Of a stretch of DNA of 64,000 bases, positions 15,936 to 25,483 are shown piece by piece. Position 1 is the first letter of the stretch; each line of letters begins with the position of its first letter. The stretch lies in the NCBI GenBank assembly GCA_000381565.1, contig KB906725.1:3172377-3236376 (forward strand), in the 5' to 3' direction. This DNA comes from Oxalobacteraceae bacterium AB_14. GTDB lineage: Bacteria > Pseudomonadota > Gammaproteobacteria > Burkholderiales > Burkholderiaceae_D. The notes below the pieces were generated by a model. That model had not been told where the DNA came from. It saw only the letters and a program-made list of their open reading frames with translations, and ran no database searches. Made by a program: the position numbers and the translations under genes.

Positions 15936-17126
15936 ATGGATTTGAACTACACGGCGGCGGATCTGGCGTTTCGTGACACGGTGCGCGCCTTTCTCGATGC
16001 GAACCTGCCCAGCGATTTGCAGAAGAAGGTCCGCAATCACCTGCGCCTGAGCCGCCAGGATTATGTGCGCTGGCACCAGATCGTCGCCAAACAGGGCTGG
16101 GCCGCGCCGGCCTGGCCGGTCGAGCACGGCGGTCCGGGCTGGAGCGCCACCCAGCGCCACATCTGGGAGGAAGAGTGCGCCCGCGCCGGCACCCCGCCCA
16201 TCCTGCCGTTCGGCGTCAACATGGTGGCGCCGGTCATCATGGCCTTCGGCAACGAGGCGCAGAAGGCCCACTATCTGCCGCGCATCCTCAGCTGCGAGGA
16301 CTGGTGGTGCCAGGGTTATTCCGAGCCCGGCTCCGGTTCCGACCTGGCTTCGCTCAAGACCACCGCCGAACGTTCCGGCGAGCACTACATCGTCAACGGC
16401 CAGAAGACCTGGACCACCTTGGCGCAGCACGCCGACATGATCTTCTGCCTGGTGCGCACCGATACCACCGTGCGCAAGCAGGAAGGCATCTCCTTCCTGC
16501 TGATCGACATGAAGACGCCGGGTATCACCGTGCGCCCCATCATCATGCTCGACGAGGACCACGAGGTGAACGAGGTCTTCTTCGACAACGTCCAGGTGCC
16601 GGTGCAGAACCTGATCGGCCAGGAAAACAAGGGCTGGACCTACGCCAAGTACTTGCTGGGCCACGAGCGCACCGGCATCGCGGCGGTCGGCCGCTCCAAG
16701 CGCGAACTGCTGTTCCTGAAGAAGATCGCCTCCGAGCACTACAAGCACGGCAAGCCGCTGCTGCAGGACCCGGTCTACGCCGCCAAGGTGGCCAGCCTGG
16801 AAATCGAATTGATGGCGCTGGAAACCACGGTGCTGCGCGTGATCACGCGCGAGTCGCACGCGCCGGGACCGGAGGCCTCGCTGCTGAAGGTGCGCGGCTC
16901 GGAGATCCAGCAATTGCTGACCGAGCTGATGGTCGAAGCGCTGGGCCCGGACGCGCTGCCGTTCGACACCGACTACCTCGAGGGCAAGGCCGACCACGCC
17001 GTCACCGGCGACGACGCCGCCGCGCCACTGGCCGGCTACTACTTCAATTTCCGCAAGACGTCGATCTACGGCGGCTCGAACGAGATTCAGAAAAACATCA
17101 TCACCCAGATGATCCTGGGATTGTAA
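15936..17126 (+). CDS. Acyl-CoA dehydrogenase (large-subunit type)
   Basis: The 396-residue flavoenzyme has the ACAD fold: N-terminal helices (MDLNYTAADLAFRDTVRAFL), the FAD-binding region GYSEPGSGSDLASLKT, the middle beta domain, and the C-terminal helical domain ending YGGSNEIQKNIITQMIL. The position where medium-chain enzymes carry a catalytic Glu (YEGT) has Gly (YGGS), as in members that place the base elsewhere or work as heteromers. It is followed nine bases later by a second, diverged ACAD gene, which suggests a two-subunit dehydrogenase like those of pimeloyl-CoA or steroid side-chain degradation. The start at 15936 follows TATGGAG. Substrate unknown. Confidence 0.9.
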   Translation: MDLNYTAADLAFRDTVRAFLDANLPSDLQKKVRNHLRLSRQDYVRWHQIVAKQGWAAPAWPVEHGGPGWSATQRHIWEEECARAGTPPILPFGVNMVAPVIMAFGNEAQKAHYLPRILSCEDWWCQGYSEPGSGSDLASLKTTAERSGEHYIVNGQKTWTTLAQHADMIFCLVRTDTTVRKQEGISFLLIDMKTPGITVRPIIMLDEDHEVNEVFFDNVQVPVQNLIGQENKGWTYAKYLLGHERTGIAAVGRSKRELLFLKKIASEHYKHGKPLLQDPVYAAKVASLEIELMALETTVLRVITRESHAPGPEASLLKVRGSEIQQLLTELMVEALGPDALPFDTDYLEGKADHAVTGDDAAAPLAGYYFNFRKTSIYGGSNEIQKNIITQMILGL

Positions 17127-17135
17127 GGGGCAGCG

Positions 17136-18275
17136 ATGGATTTTAATTTGAAAGAAGAACAGCAGCAGTTCGCCGACGCGCTGCGCCGCTGGGTAGCCAA
17201 GGATTACGGCTTCGACGTGCGCCAGCGCATCGTCCATTCGCAAAACGGTGTCTCGGACGCGGCCTGGAGCACGCTGGTGGAACTGGGCATGACGGCCTTG
17301 CCGGTGCCGGAAGAGCAGGGCGGCTTCAGCGGCAGCGCGATCGACCTGTGGGTGGTGATGCAGGAGATCGGCCGCGGCCTGGTGGTCGAGCCTTACTTCG
17401 CCACCGTGTGGGGCGCGCAATTTCTCAAGCTGGCCGGCAACCAGCACCACCTGCTGGAGGACGTCGCCAGCGGCGAACTGAAGCTGGCCTGCGCATTGGG
17501 CGAGAAGCACGCGCGCCATGAGCTGTCGGACATCAAGACCATCGCCAGCATCAACGGCGAAGGCTACCGCATCGACGGCAGCAAGACCGTGGTGCTTCAC
17601 GGCGCCCAGGCCGGCGCGCTGATCGTCTCGGCCCGCAGCGCCGGCGCCCAGCGCGACACCAACGGCATCAGCCTGTTCGTGGTGCCGGCCGGCACGCCGG
17701 GCGTCATCGTGCGCGACTACCGCACCATCGACGGCCAGCGCGCCGCCACGGTGCAGTTCAGCCATGTGGCGGTGCCGGCCTCGGCGCTGCTGTGCAAGCT
17801 GGGCGGTGGCTGGGACATGCTCGACGAGGCGGCCGACTACGGCGCCAGCCTGCTGTGCGCGGAAGCGGTGGGCGCGATGGACGCGCTGTTCGCCGCCACG
17901 CTGGACTACCTGAAGACGCGCAAGCAGTTCGGCACGCCGATCGGCGGCTTCCAGGCCCTGCAGCACCGCATGGCCGACATGTACATCCACCTGGAGCAGG
18001 CCCGTTCGATGGCGATGCTGGCCGCCGCCCGCATGTCCTGTGGCGACGCCGAGGAGCGCCGGCGCGTGGTGTCAGCGGCCAAGGTGCGGGTCGGGCAGGC
18101 GTCCAAGTTCCTCGGCCAGCAGGCGGTGCAGCTGCACGGCGGCATGGGCGTGACCGACGAACTGCCGGCCGCGCACCACTTCAAGCGCCTGGCGATGATC
18201 GAGGTGAGCCTGGGCGATGTCGACCACCACCTGGAGCGCTTCATCGCCCAGCGCGGCTTCCAGCAGCATTCCTGA
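17136..18275 (+). CDS. Acyl-CoA dehydrogenase (small-subunit type)
   Basis: The 379-residue protein is an ACAD homologue with recognisable middle and C-terminal parts: LACALGEKHARHELSDIKT, FGTPIGGFQALQHRMADMYI and VQLHGGMGVTDELPAAHHFKR. Its N-terminal and central motifs are more diverged than in the upstream gene. Pairs like this form alpha2beta2 dehydrogenases in which one subunit supplies most active-site residues. It lies nine bases after the first ACAD gene, and its TGA overlaps the ATG of the MaoC-like gene. The three genes make a small beta-oxidation-like operon without a thiolase or CoA ligase in the window. Confidence 0.88.
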   Translation: MDFNLKEEQQQFADALRRWVAKDYGFDVRQRIVHSQNGVSDAAWSTLVELGMTALPVPEEQGGFSGSAIDLWVVMQEIGRGLVVEPYFATVWGAQFLKLAGNQHHLLEDVASGELKLACALGEKHARHELSDIKTIASINGEGYRIDGSKTVVLHGAQAGALIVSARSAGAQRDTNGISLFVVPAGTPGVIVRDYRTIDGQRAATVQFSHVAVPASALLCKLGGGWDMLDEAADYGASLLCAEAVGAMDALFAATLDYLKTRKQFGTPIGGFQALQHRMADMYIHLEQARSMAMLAAARMSCGDAEERRRVVSAAKVRVGQASKFLGQQAVQLHGGMGVTDELPAAHHFKRLAMIEVSLGDVDHHLERFIAQRGFQQHS

Positions 18276-18727
18276 TGCGCAGCTTCGCCAACCTGGCAGC
18301 CATGAAGGCCGAGATCGGCAACGAGGTGGCGCTGTCAGACTGGGTGGAAATCACCCAGGCGCGCATAGCCCTGTTCGCCGACGCCACCGGCGACCACCAG
18401 TGGATCCACACCGACGCCGAACGGGCGGCGCGCGAATCGCCCTACGGCGCCACGGTGGCGCACGGCTTCCTGACCCTGGCGCTGCTGCCGGCGCTGCTGG
18501 TCAACGCGCTGCACATGGTGGACATGACGATGGGCCTGAACTACGGCCTGAACAAGGTGCGCTTTCCGGCCCCGGTGCCGGTCGGCAGCCGGGTGCGGGC
18601 GCGGCTGACCATCGCCGCGATCGACGACATCGCCGACGGCGCCCAGATCCTGTGGGGCGTGGTGATCGAGCGCGAAGGCGGCGACAAGCCGGTCTGCGTG
18701 GCCGAGTTCGTGATGCGGCGCTACTGA
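18275..18727 (+). CDS. MaoC-like hot-dog (R)-enoyl-CoA hydratase
   Basis: The 150-residue protein has the hydratase-2 motif: FADATGDHQWIHTDAERA (Asp and His active-site pair), SPYGATVAHGFLTLALLP, and NYGLNKVRFPAPVPVGSRVR. It would hydrate the trans-2-enoyl-CoA made by the two dehydrogenases upstream. The (R)-3-hydroxyacyl-CoA product could also feed polyhydroxyalkanoate synthesis; a phaC gene lies far away at the end of the window. The ATG at 18275 shares its A with the upstream TGA. Confidence 0.9.
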   Translation: MRSFANLAAMKAEIGNEVALSDWVEITQARIALFADATGDHQWIHTDAERAARESPYGATVAHGFLTLALLPALLVNALHMVDMTMGLNYGLNKVRFPAPVPVGSRVRARLTIAAIDDIADGAQILWGVVIEREGGDKPVCVAEFVMRRY

Positions 18728-18734
18728 GGCCGTC

Positions 18735-19673
18735 CTAGGCCGGGTCGGCGCCGAGCGTGCTGGTGCAGTGGCGGTTGCGGCCGCCCTGCTTGGCGAGATA
18801 CAGCTGGCTGTCGGCCTCGCGTATCAGGGTGCTGCTGTCGAGCTTGTCCAGCGGCGGCAGCGCCGTGCACACCCCCAGGCTGGCCGTGACGTGCGGCGAG
18901 GTCGGCGACATGAGGTGGGGAATCTGCCGCCGGCGCACCTCGTCGAGGATGCGGCGCGCCACCACCTCCGCGCCTTCCGGCCCCTCCTGCGGCAGCAGCA
19001 GGATGAATTCCTCGCCGCCGTAGCGGGCCAGCAAGTCCTGCGGCCGCGCGGCGCATTGCGCCATGGCCGCGCTCACCTGCTGCAGGCACAGGTCGCCCGC
19101 CTGGTGGCCGTAATGATCGTTGTAGAGCTTGAAGTGGTCGATGTCGATCATGATCACCGACAGCGGCAGGCCGGCGCGCGCGCAGCGGCGCCACTCGGCC
19201 TCGAGCGCGTCGTTGAAGCTGCGGCGGTTGGCCACGCCGGTCAGGCCGTCGGTCATGCTCAGTTCGCGCATGGCGTCGGCCTGGCGCTTGATGGTCAGCT
19301 GGCTGCGCACGCGCGCACGCACCACCGCCACGTTGAAGGGCTTGCTGATGAAGTCGACCGCGCCCGCTTCCAGCGCGCGGGTTTCGTCCTCCGGCCGGCT
19401 CAGCGCGGTGACGAAGATCACCGGGATGTCCTGCAGCCGCGGCGAGCCGCGCAGCGCCGCGCACACCGCGTAGCCGTCCATGCCGGGCATCACCGCGTCC
19501 AGCAGGATCAGGTCGGGTTGCTGCTCGAGCGCCACTTCCAGCGCCTTCTCGCCGTCCAGCGCGAACAGCACGTCGTGTTCGTCACGCAGGGCGTGATGCA
19601 GGATCTGGATGTTCTCCATGGCGTCGTCGACCACGAGTATGCGTCCATTCCTGGCCAGGTTGGTCCAGCTCAT
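18735..19673 (-). CDS. Response regulator with GGDEF domain (diguanylate cyclase)
   Basis: The 312-residue protein has a REC domain (residues about 10-125) with RILVVDDA, the phosphorylated Asp in LILLDAVMPGMDGY and the Lys in FISKPF. A GGDEF domain follows (about 140-300), with TDGLTGVANRRSF, the intact active-site loop RYGGEEF, and RPQD five residues earlier, matching the RxxD inhibitory site. It should make cyclic di-GMP when phosphorylated, and its product should feed back. It is coupled by ATGA to the hybrid kinase gene upstream, its probable partner. c-di-GMP is also the ligand expected for the MshEN domains encoded further along. Confidence 0.93.
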   Translation of the reverse strand: MSWTNLARNGRILVVDDAMENIQILHHALRDEHDVLFALDGEKALEVALEQQPDLILLDAVMPGMDGYAVCAALRGSPRLQDIPVIFVTALSRPEDETRALEAGAVDFISKPFNVAVVRARVRSQLTIKRQADAMRELSMTDGLTGVANRRSFNDALEAEWRRCARAGLPLSVIMIDIDHFKLYNDHYGHQAGDLCLQQVSAAMAQCAARPQDLLARYGGEEFILLLPQEGPEGAEVVARRILDEVRRRQIPHLMSPTSPHVTASLGVCTALPPLDKLDSSTLIREADSQLYLAKQGGRNRHCTSTLGADPA

Positions 19674-22600
19674 GCACTGTCCTTTCGTTGCAACATATCG
19701 GCCACCATGGATTGCGCAACGGTGAAATTGAGCGTCTCGACCGCTTCCGCCAGTGCGCCCGTCTGCGCCGTTGCCGCCAGTGCCGGGCGCAGCGCCCGGA
19801 AGTGTTCCAAAGCTTTCAAGTTGTTATTCTGAAGCAAACACTGTAACTCCGCCAGCTTTTGCGGCAAGTCGTGTGTCACAGTGTTGCTTGAAGGAATATC
19901 CGGCGCCGCCAACTGGCGCGCCGCCGCCGTCAGCCGCTGCAGCGCCGCTGCCAGCTGCTCCAGCGCGGCGTGCAGCGCGCCCGGCTCGGGGGCGGGGTGG
20001 TGCAGCAAGGCTTCGACGTTGGCGCTCAGGCCGGCGATTTGGGTGGCGCCCAGGTTGGCGGCCACGCCGCGCAGCCGGTGCAGGCTTTGCGCCGCCTGCG
20101 GGCGCTGGCCGGCCGCCAGCAACGCCCGCACCTCGGCCACGGTGTCGCCCTGCGATTGCTCGAAGCGCTTGAGCAGCGCCGCCAGCGCGTCGGCGTTGCC
20201 GCCCAGCCGCGCCAGCGCCGCGTCCAGCTCGACGCCGGGCAGCGCCGCCAGCGCGCCGGCGTTGGCGCCCGGGCGCGCCGGGTCGGCCTGGCCGTGCACC
20301 AGCCGGGTCAGCACGGCGATCATTTCCTCGACGTCGATCGGCTTGGCCACGTGGGCGTTCATGCCGGCCCGGCCGGCGCGGCGGCGGTCGTCCTCCATCA
20401 CGTTGGCGGTCATGGCGACGATCGGCAGCCGGGCCAGCGCGCCGCCAGCGGCGCGGATCGCCAGCGTGGCGTCGTAGCCGTTGAGCACTGGCATCTGCAC
20501 GTCCATCAACACCACGTCGCAGCGCTGCGGATCGGCCAGCAGCAGATCGACCGCCAGCTGGCCGTTGGCCACCGTCTCGACGCTGGCGCCGGCGTGGTGC
20601 AACATGTACTGCGCCACCTCCTGGTTGATTTCATTGTCTTCCACCAGCAGCACGCGCATGCCGGCCAGCCGCGCGTGCAGCGGCGAATGCGGGTTGAGCG
20701 GGGCGATGGCGGCGTCGCGCGGGTCGCCGTCCAGCAGCGCGGCGACCCGCTCCCGCAGCCGCGCCGGGCTGACCGGCTTGGACAGCATGCCGGCCGCGCC
20801 CAGGCCGCTGCAGCGCTGGGCCTGGGCGGCGAGCACGTGCTCGGACGCCATCAGCAGCAGCGGCGGCAGCGGCTGGCCGGTGTGCAGCCAGTGCTGCAGC
20901 GGCGCGCCGTCCGGCGCCGCCAGCTCGCAGTCGAGCAGCATCAGGCCGTAGGGCTGGCCCAGCCGCTGGCGTTGGCGCAGCAGCGCCAGCGCGGCCGCGG
21001 CGTCGGCGGCGCCGCTGGCGACCCAGCCCAGGTGCTCGCAGGCGCGCTGCAAGGCCAGCCGCACGCTGGCGTTGTCGTCGGCGATCAGCACCGCCAGGCC
21101 GGCGGCGAGCGCCGGCGCGGCGGCCGGGGCGCCGCATTCGAGCGGGCAGGTGAACAGGAATTCCGAGCCGACCCCGACTTCGCTGCTGACCTCGATCGCG
21201 CCGCCCATCATGTCGGCCAGCTGGCGGCAGATCGCCAGGCCCAGGCCGGCGCCGCCGAACTGGCGGCTGGTGCTGTTGTCGGCCTGCGAGAAGGCGCCGA
21301 AGATGTGGGCCTGCTGTTCCGGCGAGATGCCGATGCCGGTGTCGCGCACGCGGAACTCCACCAGCATCGCGCGCAAGGCCGGCGCGCCCGGCTGGTCCTG
21401 CTGCGTGGCGCCGGGCGCCGGCCGCACTTGCAGCACCACCTCGCCGCGCTCGGTGAATTTGATGGCGTTGCCGATCAGGTTGCGCAGCACCTGTTGCAGC
21501 CGCATCGGGTCGCCCGCCAGCTCGGCCGGCAGGCGCGGGTCGATGTCGTAGACCAGCTCGATGCCCTTGTCGCTGGCGCTGCCGCTGACCAGCACGCTGA
21601 TGCTGCTGAGCACGCGCTCCAGGCTGAAGCTGGCGTGCTCGAGCATCAGCTGGCCCGCCTCCACCTGCGAGAAGTCCAGCACGTCGTTGACCAGGCCCAG
21701 CAGCGATTGCGTGGCCAGCTGGATCTTGTCCAGGTAGCCGCGCTCGCGCGGCGCCAGCCCGGCTTCCTCCAGCAGCCGCGCCAGGCCGATGATGGCGTTC
21801 ATCGGCGTGCGGATCTCGTGGCTCATATTGGCCAGGAATTCGCTCTTGGCGCGGCTGGCGGCCTCGGCGCGGTCGCGCGCCAGCAACAGCTCCTCGTTCA
21901 ACTCCTGCAGGTGCAGCTCGGTTTCCTTGAGCTCGCTGACGTCGGACACCAGCACGAAGAAGCCGCCGACCCGGCCGTCCTGGCCGAGATCCGGAATGTA
22001 GTTGACCCAGGTGTGGCTGAGCGCGCCCGACGGCCAGCGCAGCTGGTCGGCAAAGGCTTGCGGCTGGCCGGCCAGCGCACCCTGCACATAGGGCGCGCTG
22101 ACGGCGTACTGGGCCGCGCCCAGCACCTCGGGCATCAGCGCGCCCTGCATCTGCGCGGCGCTGCGGCCATGCCATTCGAGGAAGTAGCGGTTGGCGAAGT
22201 GGCAGCGCAGGCCGGCGTCCCAGTAGGCCACCATGCCGGGCAGGTTGTCGGTCACGGTGCGCACGAAGTGCTCGCTCTGCGCCAGCCGCTCCACGGTGGC
22301 GGCCAGCGCCTCCTTGGCTTGCTTGCGCTCGGTGATGTCGAGCGCGATGCCCAGCACGTGGGTGGCGGCGCCGTGCTCGTCGCGCAGCGCCACCTTGCGG
22401 GTGGTCAGGTAGCGGGTCTGGCCGCTGGCGTCGGTGATCGGCTCCTCGGCGATCTCGGTCACCGCGCCGTCGGCCGAGGCCAGCACCCGGCGGTCGGCGG
22501 CCGTGAAGAAGTCGGCCTGGGCGGTGGACACCAGGTCGTAGTCGCTCTTGCCGATGAAGGCCTCGCCGTTGGGGCGGCCGAACATCTGCGCGCCGTGGCG

Positions 22601-24214
22601 GTTGAACAGCTCGTAGCGCAGGTCGGTCGCGCGCTTCAGGAAGATCATGGCCGGCATGTTTTCCAGCATCGAGCTCAGCAGCTGGCGCGAGCGCCGCAGT
22701 TCGGCCTCCGTCCGTTTCAGCTCGCTCACGTCCATCAGCAGGGCGGTGATGCCGATGATGCGGCCGTCGGTGCCGAACTGCGGATAGTAGCTCAGCACCC
22801 AGTGGCACAGCTGCCTGGGCGAGGCGGCCGGATAACCCGAGCGCTGCAGGCCGGTCAGCGGCCGACCGCTGTCGAGCACGGCGCGGTAGTCGGCCAGCAC
22901 GCTGCGCCGCACCTCGGGGTCGGGGATCATCTCGCCGACGTGGCGGCCCAGGTGGGCGATCACCGGCTGCTCGTTGAGCGCGGCCAGGTAGTCGTTGAGG
23001 CGGACGAAGCGCAGCTCGCTGTCGACGTAGCTCAGTCCGACCGGCGCGGTGGCGTACAGGGTTTCGAGCTGGGCGCGGTTCTTCTCCAGCTGGGCGGTGC
23101 GCTCGGCCACCAGCTGTTCGAGCTGGGCCTTGCTGCGGCGCAGGTCGCCCTCCAGCGCCTGGAAGGCCAGCCCGACCTCGTTCGCTTCGCGGAAGGTCGG
23201 CGCGCCCAGCGTGAACGTGCTGCCGCTGGCCAGCGCCTGGGCCGGCCCGACCAGCTCGCGCACCGAGCGGGCGATGCGGCCGCCGACCCACCAGGCCAGC
23301 GAAAAGCCGGCCAGCAGCAGCGCCGCCATGGTCAGCGAGATGGTGGTGACGGCGCCCAGCAGTTCCTGCAGCGCCTGGTCCTGCGGGGTGGCGATGGCGA
23401 CCGTGACGCGGCTGACCGGCGCCCGGCTGAAGCCGAAATAGATCGGCGTGCCGTCGGCCGTGGTGGTCGACAGCAGGGCTTCGCCGGAGGCGCGCAGCTG
23501 GGCCCGCATCTCCTGCTCGGCCGCGCGCGCCAGCCGCTGGCGCGGTCCGCCGGCCTGGGCCACGAACTGGCCGTCGGCGTCGTACAGCGTCATGGCCTGG
23601 TGGCGGCCGATTTTCTCGTCGCGCAGGATGTTGGCCAGCCGCTCGGGCTTGAGCAGCGCGGTCAGGGCGTAGCGCAGGCGGTTGTCGAGCAGCACCGGGA
23701 TGTCGATCGCCAGCCGGTCCTGGCCGTCGATGCTGAGCATCGACAGTTGCGGCCGCTCTTGCGCGTACAGCAGCGCCAGCCGGCGGCGGTTGCCGGCGCC
23801 GCTGAAGCCGGCCGGCAAGTCCGGGCCGATATGCAGCGCGACCGTGCCGGCGGCGTCGCTGAGCAGGAAGTGGGCGACCGGGAATTGCGGGCCGAGCAGG
23901 GCGGCGGCCTGGGTCCGCAGCGCCGCCAGGTCGCCGCCGCGCAGGCTGGGCGCGGCGGCCAGCGCGCGCACCGCGCTGTCGGCCTGCAGCAGGTCGCGGT
24001 CGATGGCGGCGGCCACCAGCCGGGCCGCCTGCCGGGTGTCTTCCTTCAGGGTGTCGCGCTCGCGCTGGTAGAACTGGCCGAGCACGGCGCAAAAACCGAT
24101 CACCGTCGGCAGCGCGCAAGCCAGCACCAGCAGCGCGATCTGCGAGCGGATGGAGGGCAGGCGTGAGCGTTGCGATTCTGGCACGTAGTGGACCCCGGCG
24201 GCGGCGGCCGGCAT
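19670..24214 (-). CDS. Hybrid sensor histidine kinase (sensor-HAMP-PAS-HisKA-HATPase-REC-REC-HPt)
   Basis: At about 1514 residues this is the largest protein here. TM1 (about 27-48) and TM2 (about 285-310) enclose a periplasmic sensor, probably a dCACHE fold. A HAMP-like segment and at least three PAS regions follow, with the HisKA motif NMSHEIRTPMNAI (His near 800), an ATPase domain (DTGIGISPEQQ, GGAGLGLAIC), and two receiver domains (LLDCELAAP near 1093; VVLMDVQMPVLNGYD near 1233). A C-terminal HPt has LHRLRGVAANLGA, where the usual Lys after His is Arg. This full phosphorelay fits signalling to the coupled REC-GGDEF protein. The ATG at 24214 is chosen because an earlier start would overlap the phosphotransferase gene. 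The signal sensed is unknown. Confidence 0.92.
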   Translation of the reverse strand: MPAAAAGVHYVPESQRSRLPSIRSQIALLVLACALPTVIGFCAVLGQFYQRERDTLKEDTRQAARLVAAAIDRDLLQADSAVRALAAAPSLRGGDLAALRTQAAALLGPQFPVAHFLLSDAAGTVALHIGPDLPAGFSGAGNRRRLALLYAQERPQLSMLSIDGQDRLAIDIPVLLDNRLRYALTALLKPERLANILRDEKIGRHQAMTLYDADGQFVAQAGGPRQRLARAAEQEMRAQLRASGEALLSTTTADGTPIYFGFSRAPVSRVTVAIATPQDQALQELLGAVTTISLTMAALLLAGFSLAWWVGGRIARSVRELVGPAQALASGSTFTLGAPTFREANEVGLAFQALEGDLRRSKAQLEQLVAERTAQLEKNRAQLETLYATAPVGLSYVDSELRFVRLNDYLAALNEQPVIAHLGRHVGEMIPDPEVRRSVLADYRAVLDSGRPLTGLQRSGYPAASPRQLCHWVLSYYPQFGTDGRIIGITALLMDVSELKRTEAELRRSRQLLSSMLENMPAMIFLKRATDLRYELFNRHGAQMFGRPNGEAFIGKSDYDLVSTAQADFFTAADRRVLASADGAVTEIAEEPITDASGQTRYLTTRKVALRDEHGAATHVLGIALDITERKQAKEALAATVERLAQSEHFVRTVTDNLPGMVAYWDAGLRCHFANRYFLEWHGRSAAQMQGALMPEVLGAAQYAVSAPYVQGALAGQPQAFADQLRWPSGALSHTWVNYIPDLGQDGRVGGFFVLVSDVSELKETELHLQELNEELLLARDRAEAASRAKSEFLANMSHEIRTPMNAIIGLARLLEEAGLAPRERGYLDKIQLATQSLLGLVNDVLDFSQVEAGQLMLEHASFSLERVLSSISVLVSGSASDKGIELVYDIDPRLPAELAGDPMRLQQVLRNLIGNAIKFTERGEVVLQVRPAPGATQQDQPGAPALRAMLVEFRVRDTGIGISPEQQAHIFGAFSQADNSTSRQFGGAGLGLAICRQLADMMGGAIEVSSEVGVGSEFLFTCPLECGAPAAAPALAAGLAVLIADDNASVRLALQRACEHLGWVASGAADAAAALALLRQRQRLGQPYGLMLLDCELAAPDGAPLQHWLHTGQPLPPLLLMASEHVLAAQAQRCSGLGAAGMLSKPVSPARLRERVAALLDGDPRDAAIAPLNPHSPLHARLAGMRVLLVEDNEINQEVAQYMLHHAGASVETVANGQLAVDLLLADPQRCDVVLMDVQMPVLNGYDATLAIRAAGGALARLPIVAMTANVMEDDRRRAGRAGMNAHVAKPIDVEEMIAVLTRLVHGQADPARPGANAGALAALPGVELDAALARLGGNADALAALLKRFEQSQGDTVAEVRALLAAGQRPQAAQSLHRLRGVAANLGATQIAGLSANVEALLHHPAPEPGALHAALEQLAAALQRLTAAARQLAAPDIPSSNTVTHDLPQKLAELQCLLQNNNLKALEHFRALRPALAATAQTGALAEAVETLNFTVAQSMVADMLQRKDSA

Positions 24215-24284
24215 GGCGCCGGCAGCACGATAGTAGCCGACGCCGGCCGTTTCAGAAAGCGATTTTGTCCTCTGCCGGCAACCT

Positions 24285-25364
24285 TCAGATCGGCTTGCCG
24301 CAGGCGTAGCTCCAGGCCAGCTCGGCCATGGGACGCGCCATCCGGCCCGATTCCAGCGCCTGCGCGCTGGCGGCCGTGCCGTCGACATGGCGCTGCATGA
24401 TGCCCTGCATGATGCTGGCCAGGCGGAACATATTGAAGGCCAGGTAGAAATTGAAGTCCTCCAGCCGGATGGTCTTGCCGGTGCGCGCGGCGTAGCGGGC
24501 GATGTAGTCCTGCTGCGAGGGGATGCCCAGCGCCGCCAGGTCCAGCCCGGCGATGCCGCGGAACTGGCCGGGTGCGATGTGCCAGCTCATGCAGTGGTAG
24601 GAAAAGTCGGCGAACGGGTGGCCCAGGGTCGACAGCTCCCAGTCCAGCACCGCCAGGATGCGCGGCTCGGTCGGGTGGAACAGCAGGTTGTCGAGGCGGA
24701 AGTCGCCGTGCACGATGGCGGCGCAGTTGTCGCCCCCGTCGCCGGGCGGGATGTGCTCGGGCAGCCAGGCGATCAGCTGCTCCATCGCGGCGATCGGTTC
24801 GGTCTGCGCGGCCAGGTATTGCTTGCTCCAGCGCTCGATCTGGCGCCCGAAGTAGTTGCCCGGCTTGCCGTAGTCGGCCAGGCCGATGGCGGCGTAGTCC
24901 ACCGTGTGCAACTGGGCCATCACGCGGTTCATTTCGTCGTAAATGGCGGCGCGTTCGGCCGCCGTCATGCCGGGCAGGGCCTGGTCCCACAACACCCGGC
25001 CCTCGACGAATTCCATCACGTAGAAGGCGCGCCCGATCACCGCCTCGTCGGTGCACAGCGCGTATTGGCGGGCGGCCGGGAAGCCGTGCCGGCTCAGGGC
25101 GTCCATCACGCGGTACTCGCGCTCGATCGCGTGCGCCGACGGCAGCAGCTTGGCGGCCGGCGCCGGCTTGGTGCGCAGCACATAGTGCCGGCCGCCGATG
25201 CTGAGCTTGTAGGTCGGGTTGGACTGGCCGCCCTTGAACTGCTGCACGCCCAGCGTGCCCTCCGGGTAGCCGGCCACGTGCCGGCGCAGATAGGCGTCCA
25301 GCGCCGCCACGTCGAACTGGTGGCGCGCCGACACCGCCTTGGTGCCGATGAATTCTTCGAACAT
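24285..25364 (-). CDS. ACAD10/11-type phosphotransferase (APH family)
   Basis: The 359-residue protein belongs to the aminoglycoside-phosphotransferase/choline-kinase fold: QFKGGQSNPTYKLSIGGRHY at the nucleotide loop, the catalytic loop IVHGDFRLDNLLFHP, and the metal-binding segment LAVLDWELSTLGHPFADF. It is closest in pattern to the kinase domain of ACAD10/ACAD11, which phosphorylates 4-hydroxy acyl-CoAs, rather than to drug-resistance enzymes. Such genes are common near acyl-CoA dehydrogenases in proteobacteria; here an ACAD operon lies about 6 kb away. It is not coupled to the kinase gene downstream (70-base gap). Confidence 0.85.
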   Translation of the reverse strand: MFEEFIGTKAVSARHQFDVAALDAYLRRHVAGYPEGTLGVQQFKGGQSNPTYKLSIGGRHYVLRTKPAPAAKLLPSAHAIEREYRVMDALSRHGFPAARQYALCTDEAVIGRAFYVMEFVEGRVLWDQALPGMTAAERAAIYDEMNRVMAQLHTVDYAAIGLADYGKPGNYFGRQIERWSKQYLAAQTEPIAAMEQLIAWLPEHIPPGDGGDNCAAIVHGDFRLDNLLFHPTEPRILAVLDWELSTLGHPFADFSYHCMSWHIAPGQFRGIAGLDLAALGIPSQQDYIARYAARTGKTIRLEDFNFYLAFNMFRLASIMQGIMQRHVDGTAASAQALESGRMARPMAELAWSYACGKPI

Positions 25365-25483
25365 GCTGTCTCCCGCGTTGTAGGTATCAGCTATTCTAGT
25401 CGAATAATAGTACGTGCGTGCTTTTTATTTTCAGGCGCACGCCGCGCGGTGTCGCCGCCGCGCCGGCAGGGGCAGGCGGCGCA

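Noticed and set aside
19970..24166. Very long open frame opposite the hybrid kinase (about 1400 codons)
   Set aside because: Its composition (Arg, Gln, His, Gly rich, no motifs) is that of an antisense shadow. The minus strand carries clear kinase motifs throughout.
24285..25364. Aminoglycoside resistance gene
   Set aside because: The motif pattern fits the ACAD10/11-type kinase group rather than known drug phosphotransferases.
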